The notes under the pieces were generated by a model, which worked only from the letters and a program-made list of their open reading frames with translations, had not been told where the DNA came from and made no database searches. Below, one piece after another: positions 1-6,433 of a stretch of 8,633 nucleotides of DNA. The stretch covers positions 374-9,006 of the forward strand of contig DDEV01000102.1 in assembly GCA_002336855.1 (NCBI GenBank), written 5' to 3'. The stretch's first letter is position 1, and each line of letters opens with the position of its first letter. Source of the stretch: Leucobacter sp. UBA1945 (GTDB lineage: Bacteria > Actinomycetota > Actinomycetes > Actinomycetales > Microbacteriaceae). The translations under genes were made by a program, and so were the position numbers.

Positions 1-477
1 GACATCGGCTTCCTGCCGACCCTGTTCGCGCAGTTCGGGGGCACCGGACCGTCGTACAGCTACTCGGTGCCCGGACTGGTCATCGGCTCGGTGTGGACCA
101 ACCTTCCGTTCGCGGTGCTGATGATCAGCTCGGGGGTCGCGGCCGTGCCGGACTCGGTGATCGACGCCGCGCGGGACTCCGGAGCCGGGCTGGCCCGCAC
201 CACCCGCTCGGTGATCCTGCCGATGGCGATGGTCCCGATCATCATCGCCACCACCTTCACGGCCATCGGCATCATCGGCTCGTTCACGATCCCCTACTTC
301 ATGGGCCGCAACAGCCAGACCATGCTCGGGGTCGACATCGCGTCCTACTTCATCGCCTTCAACCGGCCGCAGCAGGCCATCGTGATGGCCTTCGTGGTCT
401 TCGCGCTGGCGTCGGTGATCGCCGCCACCTACGTCTGGGCGAACTTCCGCCAGGCCAAGGAGGCGGATCAGGTATGA
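1..477 (+). CDS. ABC transporter permease, PotB-like, 5' partial
   Basis: Membrane-spanning subunit of an ABC importer of the binding-protein-dependent type (BPD_transp_1 fold). The frame is open from base 1, so the N-terminus lies outside the window and 158 C-terminal residues are visible. The EAA loop that docks on the ATPase is seen as DAARDSGAG followed about nine residues later by ILP (around residues 55-75 of the fragment). Hydrophobic segments follow (PIIIATTFTAIGIIGSF; the final one includes IVMAFVVFALASVIAATYV) and the protein ends in a charged tail. The stop overlaps the start of the next permease (ATGA at 474-477), so the two are translationally coupled, as in spermidine/putrescine- and aminoethylphosphonate-type importers. 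The substrate cannot be read from the sequence, and no binding-protein gene is in the window. Its only Glu codon is GAG, and CTCGA is absent. Confidence 0.9.
   Translation, partial: DIGFLPTLFAQFGGTGPSYSYSVPGLVIGSVWTNLPFAVLMISSGVAAVPDSVIDAARDSGAGLARTTRSVILPMAMVPIIIATTFTAIGIIGSFTIPYFMGRNSQTMLGVDIASYFIAFNRPQQAIVMAFVVFALASVIAATYVWANFRQAKEADQV
457..463 (+). promoter_or_regulatory. Shine-Dalgarno site of the second permease
   Basis: AAGGAGG lies inside the 3' end of the first permease gene, 10 nt before the ATG at 474. It fixes the start of the second permease and supports translational coupling through the ATGA overlap. Confidence 0.75.
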
Positions 478-1292
478 CCCGCCTGCTCAAGGTCCTCACC
501 GGCGCCGCCGCCACGATCGTGGTGGGCCTGCTCGCCGTGTTCATCTTCGGGCCCCTGCTCTGGCTCGCGGTCCGGGCGTTCGTCACCAGTTGGACCTTCC
601 CCAACCTGGGCCCGGACGGCTGGACCCTGGACTGGTGGGGCAAGGTGTTCGCCGACGACCAGCTGTCCAACGCCGTCTACAACTCGTTCTCGTTCGCCCT
701 GATGACCGTCGCCGCCTCGGCGCTGATCTGCCTGCCCGCGGCGTACGCCTTCGGCCGCTATCAGTTCCCCGGCCGGCGGTTCTTCCTGGTGGCGCTCTTC
801 GCGATGAACAGCTTCCCCAAGATGGGGTTGTTCGTGACGCTGGCCTCGCTGTTCTACACGCTGCGGCTGATGGAGACCCAGCTGGGCGTGGTCATCGTGC
901 ACGTGATGGGCACGGTGGTGTTCATGACGTGGATCCCGGCGGCGGCGTTCGCCGCGGTGCCGCGCTCGCTGGAGGAGGCCGCCCGGGACGCCGGGGCGGG
1001 CGCGTTGCGGGTGTTCTTCACGATCACGCTGCCGCTGGCGCTGCCGAGCATCCTGGTCGCGGTGATCATGAGCTTCCTGGCCAGCTTCGATGAGGCCCAG
1101 GGCACCTATCTGGTGGGCGGCTCGACGTACCTGACCATGCCCACCCAGATGTACCGGCTGGTGGAGTACTACCCGCTCCAGATCGCCGCCGTCTTCTCGA
1201 TCCTGTTGTCCATCCCCTCCGTCGTGCTCCTGGCCCTGGTCCGCAAGCAGATCATGGGCGGGCAGCTGGCCGAGGGCTTCCAGCTCCGATAG
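474..1292 (+). CDS. ABC transporter permease, PotC-like
   Basis: Second membrane subunit of the importer, 272 residues, the usual length for PotC/CysW-type permeases. ATG 474 was chosen because it follows a full AAGGAGG and overlaps the upstream stop; an open frame extends further upstream but is only the antiphase shadow of the first permease. A first membrane helix is near residues 12-35, and several more follow. The cytoplasmic EAA loop reads EEAARDAGAG and continues to the ITLPLALPSI segment, as in the family. The stretch FDEAQGTYLVGG near the last third resembles polyamine/2-aminoethylphosphonate-class permeases, but the substrate is not established. The ATPase gene starts 7 bp downstream, consistent with a single operon. 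All six Glu codons are GAG, like the first permease and unlike everything after about 1780. Confidence 0.92.
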   Translation: MTRLLKVLTGAAATIVVGLLAVFIFGPLLWLAVRAFVTSWTFPNLGPDGWTLDWWGKVFADDQLSNAVYNSFSFALMTVAASALICLPAAYAFGRYQFPGRRFFLVALFAMNSFPKMGLFVTLASLFYTLRLMETQLGVVIVHVMGTVVFMTWIPAAAFAAVPRSLEEAARDAGAGALRVFFTITLPLALPSILVAVIMSFLASFDEAQGTYLVGGSTYLTMPTQMYRLVEYYPLQIAAVFSILLSIPSVVLLALVRKQIMGGQLAEGFQLR

Positions 1293-1299
1293 GCCCCGT

Positions 1300-2451
1300 A
1301 TGCCCGCCACGCCCGACGTACCCGCCCAGCACGCCGTACCCGCCCTGCGCCTAGACGGCATTCACAAGCGGCTCGGCGGCCGCGACATCGTCACCGACCT
1401 GCACCTCCACGTGGCGCCCGGCGAGCTGGTCACCCTGCTCGGGCCCTCGGGCTGCGGCAAGACCACGACGCTGCGGATGGTCGCGGGCTTTTTGAAGCCG
1501 GACCGGGGCCGGGTGCTCGTGAGCGGGCAGGACGTGACGGCGCTGAACCCTGAGAAGCGGCCCAGCGCGATGGTGTTCCAGAGCTACGCGCTGTGGCCGC
1601 ACATGACGGTCTTCAAGAACGTCGCCTTCCCGCTCAAGCTGGACAAGGTCCCGGGCCCGGAGCTGACCCGCCGCGTCGAGGCCGCCCTGGACATGGTCGG
1701 GCTCATGCACCACCGCGACTCCCGCCCGGCGCGGATCTCCGGCGGGGAGCAGCAGCGCGTCGCCCTGGCCCGGGCGCTCGCACTCGAGCCTCGCGTGATC
1801 CTGCTCGACGAACCGTTCAGCGCACTCGATACGGGTCTGCGGGCGCAGACCCGCGCCGCGGTGATCGAAGTGCTCGAACGCAGTGGCGTCACGACCGTGC
1901 TGGTCACCCACGATCAGCACGAGGCCCTCTCGTTCGGCCACCAGACCGGCATTCTCTCTCAGGGCAGGCTCGTGCAGGCGGGCTCACCCGCCGAACTCTT
2001 CGACGACCCGGCGAACACCGGTGCCGCGGCGTTTCTCGGCGATGTCGTGCTGCTGCCGGCGACCAGGGTCGTCATGGGAGGAAGCACGGTCGAGAGCACA
2101 GTCGACAGCGCGCTCGGGCGGCTCGAGGTGCGGCACGATCGCAGCGAAGGCTCGGTTGATCTCGTCGCGATGCTGCGCCCCGAGCAGATTCGACTCGAAC
2201 CAAGCCGCGCGACGCAAGACCCCGACGCGTCGGCGCGCATGGCGGTGATCACCTCGGTGCGGCCGCTTGGCCCCTCGACCGAACTCACGCTGAGCTGCGG
2301 CGCCGGCGAGCAGGCGACCTTCTTCGCGCACCGCCTGCCGCCGCATCGCGCGGCCGAGTTCGAGAGCGGCGACTGCGTCAGCATCGCCGTCGACGGCGGG
2401 GTCGTGCTGTACCCGAAGCCAGAAACCGGCGCCGCTACCGACTCATTCTGA
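1300..2451 (+). CDS. ABC importer ATP-binding protein, apparently chimeric (PotA-like N-half, FbpC-like C-half)
   Basis: Energises an ABC importer by ATP hydrolysis at the inner face of the membrane; 383 residues. Visible motifs: Walker A GPSGCGKTT (48-56), Q-loop Q94, signature SGGEQQ (147-152), Walker B VILLDE (166-171), H-loop H204, and a C-terminal TOBE-like regulatory region (about 250-370, including MLRPEQIRLEP). The nucleotide-binding domain is complete. Residues 1 to ~155 share the coding style of the upstream permeases (5 of 5 Glu codons GAG). From residue ~161 on, half the Glu codons are GAA (8 of 16) and CTCGA becomes frequent. The C-half (SALDTGLRAQTR, EALSFGHQ, AAFLGDVVLLPAT) recalls actinobacterial FbpC iron-transport ATPases, whereas the N-half (QSYALWPHMTVFKNVAFPL) recalls polyamine/phosphonate-type ATPases. 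There is no strong ribosome site; the start is 7 bp after the permease stop. It ends tail to tail with the next gene, overlapping by 9 bp. The ATPase assignment is secure; its identity as one natural gene is not. Confidence 0.8.
   Translation: MPATPDVPAQHAVPALRLDGIHKRLGGRDIVTDLHLHVAPGELVTLLGPSGCGKTTTLRMVAGFLKPDRGRVLVSGQDVTALNPEKRPSAMVFQSYALWPHMTVFKNVAFPLKLDKVPGPELTRRVEAALDMVGLMHHRDSRPARISGGEQQRVALARALALEPRVILLDEPFSALDTGLRAQTRAAVIEVLERSGVTTVLVTHDQHEALSFGHQTGILSQGRLVQAGSPAELFDDPANTGAAAFLGDVVLLPATRVVMGGSTVESTVDSALGRLEVRHDRSEGSVDLVAMLRPEQIRLEPSRATQDPDASARMAVITSVRPLGPSTELTLSCGAGEQATFFAHRLPPHRAAEFESGDCVSIAVDGGVVLYPKPETGAATDSF
1738..1790. other. Compositional breakpoint inside the ABC ATPase gene
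   Basis: Before this point all 12 Glu codons of the three + strand genes are GAG, and CTCGA occurs twice in 1,780 bp (1131 and 1196). After it, 8 of 16 Glu codons in the same gene are GAA and CTCGA occurs seven times in about 670 bp, matching the rest of the window. The switch falls in the segment encoding SGGEQQRVALARALA, the best conserved DNA of ABC ATPases. That is where homologous recombination or a wrong assembly join would be expected. Confidence 0.7.
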
Positions 2452-5109
2452 ACGTTCTGCACGTTCTGAACGCGAATCGCGCCATCTCGCGACCTGGCGC
2501 GAGGCGAGGCCGTAGGCCTTCCAGGCGATCACGCCGATGCCGAGCGACAGCAGCGTTCCGAGCCACGGCGCGCTCTGCTCGAACGGCGGGTAGACCTGCC
2601 AGTGGGTCAGGTAGATGAACATCGAGGCGCTTGCGAGGGTCGCGATGATCGGCACGAGCACCCGCGGCAACGGCACAGTCGGCACCCAAATGAGCAGCAG
2701 CACGCCGAGCGCGACAATCGACTCGCGCTGCACGTCACCGAAGAATCCGTAGACGCTCAGGGCGGTGACGACACTCACGAGCACCCGCTGCCTCACGCTG
2801 CGGGCCCGCGCGATGAGCCAGCCCAGCGCGACGAGCCAGAGCACGGCTGCCGCGGTGTAGCGCTCGACGTATTCGGCGTGCGCGCCCACCAGCGCGAAGC
2901 GCGTGGCGAGTGCTGCCGCCAGCACTACGAGGGCGGTTGCGAACGGGGCCCGGCGTTCGATCCGCTGCAGCGGCGCAATCGCCATAATCACGGCAATGCC
3001 CGCGATGGCCCAGAGCATCGCCTCGAGAAACCAGAACTGCCACTGTTCGTTCCAACGACCGTCGCCTGGCACAAAGTTGTTCACGAGCAGCACGGTGGTG
3101 AGGCGGTACTGCCCGGTCACGAGCGCGACGAGACCGATCCAGATCACGGCGGGCACCACCAGTTGCACCGCGCTGCGCAGCAGACGCCGGGTGCGACCGC
3201 TCGGCGCGCCCGCGAGCTGAAAGCGCGCCAGGTTGTAGCCGGCGACCGCGAGCAGCAGGTGCGCCCCGCCTTTCAGCGCGAAGAGGTCGGCGTGGGTGCC
3301 GACGATCAGCACGATCGCGAGCGCCCGAAGCGCCGCCGGAGTCTCGAACCGCACGAAGCCGCGAAGCTTCACGGCGAGCCCGTCTCTCGCCTTTGTCGCG
3401 GCGGCTCCCGCATCGACGGAGCCTGGCCCAGGCCGATTCGCCCTCGATGCTAGCTGACGGGGCGTCATGGTCGGCCAGTCTCGGGGCAGCTCGCCGAGCA
3501 TCGTCTCGAGCTGCAGCGACACCTCGATGTAGCTGAGCGAGTCGCCGCCGAGCGACGCGAACGAGTCGTCGACGCCCGCGCCCGGCTGGCCGAGCAGCAC
3601 CGCGTACAGCTCGCGAATCTGGGTGGGTTCGATGGCGGTCGTGGGCGACGGTCCAGCGCAACACTCTTCGAACCGCCCGGCTGCCGCAGCCGCCGCGCTG
3701 GCGGCACCATCGACCAGCTTCGCGTGCTGCACGAGCGCCTGTGAGTCGATCTTGCCGCTCGAGGTGCGCGGAAACTCGGCGACCGCGTAGGCGCCGATGG
3801 CGTGCCTCGGAATACCGACGAGGGCCGCGGACCGAGCTGCGGCCCGGCTCGCCTGGCGCTCAGAGGCGGCAAAGAGCAGCAGACGGTCGTCTGCGCTTGC
3901 CGCGCGCGCCTCGATGCCTTCTTCTGAGAGCATCTGTTCGACCCGGTCGAGATCGACGCGCAGGCCGAACACCTTCACAAAGCGGTTCAGTCGCCCGACG
4001 ATCTCGTAGAGCCCGTCGGCGCGCCGACGGGCGAGATCCCCCGTTCGAAGCTCTGAAACCGTGCGCCCGAGCGCGAGATCTTCGGGGCACTCCGCATAGC
4101 CGAGCATCACGTTCGGGCCCTCGTAGACGAGCTCGCCAGCGGTTTCGCCTACCGCCGCCGCACCCTCCGCCGCCACGGCCGCCCGCGCGTCGAGCCTGAA
4201 GCGCCCGCCCGGAATCGGTCGACCGATCGCGCCCGCGGCGGTCGCCGCCATCTCGGGCGGCAGGTAGCTCATGCGGGCGGTCGCCTCGGTCTGGCCGTAC
4301 ATGACGAAGAGCTCGAACCCGCGCTTCGCCCCCAGCTCTGCGTATCTCGTGACGGTCTCGGGGGCCATGCGCCCGCCGGCCTGAGTGAGATATCGCAGCG
4401 ACGGCAGCTCGCGATCGGCGAATCCGGTCGCGTCGAGCAGCTCGAAGGTATACGGAACACCCGCGAACGAGGTGATCTCGTGCGCCTCGGCCTCATGCCA
4501 GAACGCCTCTTCGGCGACGGAGCGCTCGGTGAGCAGCAGGCCCCCGCCGCTGAGCAGGTGGCTGTTGATGACCGAGAGCCCGTAGCAGTACTGCATCGGA
4601 AGGGTCGTGGCGGCGCGGTCGTCGCTGTCGATGCGAAGGTACTCGGCGATCGCGGCGGCGTTGCTGCGCAGGTTCTCGGCAGACAGTCGCACCAGCTTGG
4701 GCGACCCCGTCGACCCCGAGGTGCTCGCAAGCAGGGCGAGCTCGGGGTGCAGGCGGTGGCGGGTGCCGTCGCGACGAACGTCGATGGCCGAGTCTCGGGC
4801 GATCACGTCGGGGTCGAAGCGCTCGATCACCGCCGTGCGCTGGGCGAGGCTCGCCTCGTCACTGCCGCTCGGCACGAAGAGCACCGGGTGGCTGCCGGCG
4901 ATCGCGGCGAGGTAAGTGACGAGCGGATCGAGCGTGTTTGCGGCCTCGATCATCACGAGCCGGCGCACGTCGCCGAGCACCTCGCGCCGTGCCTCGACGA
5001 GATCGGCCAGCTCGGCGTATGTCACGCCCCTATCGCCCGCGACAACCGCCGTCGCTTCTGGGTGCCCGCCGAGAAGCGACAGGCCGCTGACGCGGGCGAG
5101 CAAGGGCAT
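2443..5109 (-). CDS. Adenylation-carrier-acyltransferase-3 fusion protein (NRPS-like, membrane-bound)
   Basis: An 888-residue protein with three parts. Residues 1-460 form an AMP-forming adenylation domain: STSGSTGSPK (129-138), YGQTEATAR (271-279), TGDLARRR (356-363), VGRLNRFVKVFG (371-382), and PRTSSGKID (447-455) with the probable catalytic Lys453. Residues ~495-560 form a carrier domain whose GGDSLSY places the phosphopantetheine on Ser524. Residues ~590-870 are a multi-helix acyltransferase-3 domain, with an early LRALAIVLIVGTH (His606) and a late YLTHWQ (His836). Inferred reaction: an acid is activated with ATP, loaded on the carrier, and passed by the membrane domain to an acceptor, comparable in logic to DltA/DltC/DltB but in one chain. 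The A4 region reads SFAGVPYTFELL, not the FDxS of amino-acid-activating domains, so a non-amino-acid carboxylate is plausible; this is inference. An Ala-rich linker is at 470-478. The start is the ATG at 5109, which gives a normal N-terminus, though the ribosome site is weak. An iron box lies 39 bp upstream. The gene lies downstream of sodA on the same strand, 121 bp away. Confidence 0.88.
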   Translation of the reverse strand: MPLLARVSGLSLLGGHPEATAVVAGDRGVTYAELADLVEARREVLGDVRRLVMIEAANTLDPLVTYLAAIAGSHPVLFVPSGSDEASLAQRTAVIERFDPDVIARDSAIDVRRDGTRHRLHPELALLASTSGSTGSPKLVRLSAENLRSNAAAIAEYLRIDSDDRAATTLPMQYCYGLSVINSHLLSGGGLLLTERSVAEEAFWHEAEAHEITSFAGVPYTFELLDATGFADRELPSLRYLTQAGGRMAPETVTRYAELGAKRGFELFVMYGQTEATARMSYLPPEMAATAAGAIGRPIPGGRFRLDARAAVAAEGAAAVGETAGELVYEGPNVMLGYAECPEDLALGRTVSELRTGDLARRRADGLYEIVGRLNRFVKVFGLRVDLDRVEQMLSEEGIEARAASADDRLLLFAASERQASRAAARSAALVGIPRHAIGAYAVAEFPRTSSGKIDSQALVQHAKLVDGAASAAAAAAGRFEECCAGPSPTTAIEPTQIRELYAVLLGQPGAGVDDSFASLGGDSLSYIEVSLQLETMLGELPRDWPTMTPRQLASRANRPGPGSVDAGAAATKARDGLAVKLRGFVRFETPAALRALAIVLIVGTHADLFALKGGAHLLLAVAGYNLARFQLAGAPSGRTRRLLRSAVQLVVPAVIWIGLVALVTGQYRLTTVLLVNNFVPGDGRWNEQWQFWFLEAMLWAIAGIAVIMAIAPLQRIERRAPFATALVVLAAALATRFALVGAHAEYVERYTAAAVLWLVALGWLIARARSVRQRVLVSVVTALSVYGFFGDVQRESIVALGVLLLIWVPTVPLPRVLVPIIATLASASMFIYLTHWQVYPPFEQSAPWLGTLLSLGIGVIAWKAYGLASRQVARWRDSRSERAERSE

Positions 5110-5147
5110 ACGGAGAACCGCCTGAGGGAAATCGATCTACATCGGAC

Positions 5148-5166
5148 TGAGGTTAGTCTACCCTTA
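5148..5166 (-). promoter_or_regulatory. Putative DtxR/IdeR iron box upstream of the A-T-acyltransferase gene
   Basis: TGAGGTTAGTCTACCCTTA matches the 19-bp DtxR/IdeR consensus TTAGGTTAGCCTAACCTAA at 15 positions, including the GGTTAG core. It lies 39 bp before the start codon at 5109. On the minus strand a possible -10 (TAGACT, 5155-5160) lies within it, so a metal-loaded repressor would block the promoter. This predicts induction under iron limitation. No convincing -35 was seen. The whole 5110-5230 gap holds this site and nothing else recognisable. Confidence 0.72.
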
Positions 5167-5230
5167 CTTTGATGTGATCTTACGAACTTCTTGAGAAATC
5201 CGTGCCCTGCGGCCCGCCCCCGCGGTCGAA

Positions 5231-5830
5231 CTACTTCGAAGCAGCCTCGAACCGCTGCGCGACGTCTTCCCAGTTCACGACGTTCCAGAACGCCTTCACA
5301 TAGTCGGCACGCACGTTCTGGTAGTCGAGGTAGTAGGCGTGCTCCCACACGTCGAGCTGCAGCAGCGGGGTCACGCCGAGCGGCGCGTTACCCTGCTGGT
5401 CGAAGAGCTGAAAGATCACCGGGCGCGCGCCCAGCTGATCCCACGCGAGCACCGACCAGCCCGAGCCCTGCACGCCCATCGCGGCGGCCTCGAAGTGTGC
5501 GCGAAACTTCTCGATCGACCCGAAGTTCGCCCCGAGCGCCTCGGCCAGCGCACCCTCGGGCTCGCCGCCGCCGTTCGGCGACATGTTCTGCCAGAAGACG
5601 CTGTGGTTGATGTGGCCGCCGAGGTTGAAGGCGAGGTCTTTCTCGAGCTTGTTCACGTTCGCGAGGTTGCCGCTCTCGCGCGCCACGGCCAGCTGCTCGA
5701 GCGCGTTATTCGCGCCGGTCACGTAGGACTGGTGGTGCTTCGAGTGGTGCAGCTCCATGATGCGCCCCGAAATGTGCGGCGCGAGCGCGCTGTAGTCGTA
5801 AGGCAGATCGGGCAGCGTGTAAACAGACAT
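5231..5830 (-). CDS. sodA: Superoxide dismutase, Mn/Fe family (probably Mn type)
   Basis: Cytoplasmic enzyme converting superoxide to hydrogen peroxide and oxygen; 199 residues, normal family length, with no signal peptide. The metal ligands are all present: His28 (MELHHSKHH), His76 (GGHINHSVFW), Asp160 and His164 (LDVWEHAYY). The family end FWNVVNWEDV is intact. At the second-sphere position the protein has Gln145 (FDQQGN), where I recall the iron enzyme of Mycobacterium tuberculosis having His145; Gln here fits manganese preference, but metal choice cannot be proven from sequence. The start is the ATG at 5830, because AAAGGA lies 7 nt before it; an in-frame ATG eight codons upstream would add a non-family leader MLYRKDHQ. 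It is divergent from soxR with a SoxR-type promoter between them. Confidence 0.97.
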   Translation of the reverse strand: MSVYTLPDLPYDYSALAPHISGRIMELHHSKHHQSYVTGANNALEQLAVARESGNLANVNKLEKDLAFNLGGHINHSVFWQNMSPNGGGEPEGALAEALGANFGSIEKFRAHFEAAAMGVQGSGWSVLAWDQLGARPVIFQLFDQQGNAPLGVTPLLQLDVWEHAYYLDYQNVRADYVKAFWNVVNWEDVAQRFEAASK

Positions 5831-5837
5831 TTGGTGG

Positions 5838-5843
5838 TCCTTT
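5838..5843 (-). promoter_or_regulatory. Ribosome binding site of sodA
   Basis: AAAGGA on the minus strand lies 7 nt before the ATG at 5830. It selects this start over the in-frame ATG at 5854. Confidence 0.7.
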
Positions 5844-5903
5844 CGATACAGCATTGACGAGGATCAGCCGCCCTGGCAGGCGATCGATCCCCCACTGCTT
5901 CTC

Positions 5904-5934
5904 ACTCTAGAACCTCAACTATGCTTGAGGTCAA
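5904..5934 (-). promoter_or_regulatory. SoxR-type promoter of sodA with SoxR box
   Basis: On the minus strand -35 TTGACC (5929-5934) and -10 TAGAGT (5904-5909) are separated by 19 bp, the overlong spacing typical of MerR-family-activated promoters. The box at 5913-5930 reads CCTCAACTATGCTTGAGG, an 18-bp dyad that matches the E. coli soxS box CCTCAAGTTAACTTGAGG at 14 of 18 positions, with both 6-bp arms identical. Its placement relative to the -35 element is also the same as in the soxS promoter. Transcription would run towards sodA with a leader of roughly 65-70 nt. The box also lies 25 bp before the soxR start, so bound SoxR probably controls its own gene. Confidence 0.82.
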
Positions 5935-5955
5935 CCGTGAACGAACGGAGCCGCT

Positions 5956-6420
5956 ATGCCCGCAGCGAACGAATCGACAGCCCGCCCCGAAGAGCTGTTG
6001 AGCGTCGGCGAGATGAGCCGCCGCACCGGCGTGCCCGTCTCGGCACTGCACTATTACGAGCGCCTCGACCTGATCGCCTCGCAACGCACCGCGGGCAACC
6101 AGCGCCGTTACCCTCGCTACATGCTGCGCCGCGTCGCGCTCATCTCGGTGGCGAAGCGGCTCGGCATTCCGCTCGAAGACGTAAAGACGGCGTTCGCCGA
6201 CGTGCCACTCACGACCGCCCCGACGCACGCCGATTGGCAGCGCGCCTCGCGCACCTGGAAGAAGGCGCTCGAAGCTCGCCGCCGCGGCATCGAGCAGCTC
6301 GAGCAAGAACTCACCGGCTGCATCGGCTGCGGCTGCCTCTCGATGAAGGCCTGCGCGCTGCTCAACCCAGACGACACACTCGGCGGCGAGGGCGCGGGCG
6401 CGCGGCGCCTGCCGGTCTAG
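5956..6420 (+). CDS. soxR: Redox-sensing transcriptional regulator SoxR (MerR family)
   Basis: A 154-residue MerR-family regulator. The winged helix-turn-helix begins at LLSVGEMSRRTGVPVSALHY (14-33), followed by YERLDLI and the RRYPRYMLRR segment. A coiled dimerisation helix runs about 90-118. The [2Fe-2S] ligands are Cys122, Cys125, Cys127 and Cys133 in CIGCGCLSMKAC (C-x2-C-x-C-x5-C), and the C-terminus LNPDDTLGGEGAGAR is typical of SoxR. The protein is held reduced in resting cells, and oxidation by redox-active compounds or superoxide turns on promoters with a SoxR box. One such box lies directly upstream, in the sodA promoter. The ATG at 5956 is preceded by GGAG at 5 nt. No soxS is visible, so direct control of targets is expected, as reported for actinobacterial SoxR. 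Confidence 0.97.
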   Translation: MPAANESTARPEELLSVGEMSRRTGVPVSALHYYERLDLIASQRTAGNQRRYPRYMLRRVALISVAKRLGIPLEDVKTAFADVPLTTAPTHADWQRASRTWKKALEARRRGIEQLEQELTGCIGCGCLSMKACALLNPDDTLGGEGAGARRLPV

Positions 6421-6433
6421 GGGCCGCCGAGCG

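Noticed and set aside
468..1361. Minus-strand open frame across the second permease
   Set aside because: Antisense shadow with biased composition; the + strand permease has a strong ribosome site and the EAA motif.
2446..2472. Direct repeat TTCTGAACG at 2446 and 2464
   Set aside because: It only encodes the RSERAERSE tail of the minus-strand protein; too short and local to be an element or terminator.
2602..3453. Long + strand open frame opposite the acyltransferase domain
   Set aside because: Its translation is His/Arg/Glu-rich low-complexity sequence typical of an antisense frame; the minus-strand gene has membrane helices and motifs here.
4480..5172. Long open frame on the + strand, opposite the adenylation domain
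   Set aside because: Antisense shadow of a gene with clear domain motifs; its translation has no family character. High-GC DNA commonly leaves such frames open.
5831..5854. Longer SOD start at 5854
   Set aside because: It adds eight residues not seen in the family, and the good AAAGGA site serves the ATG at 5830.
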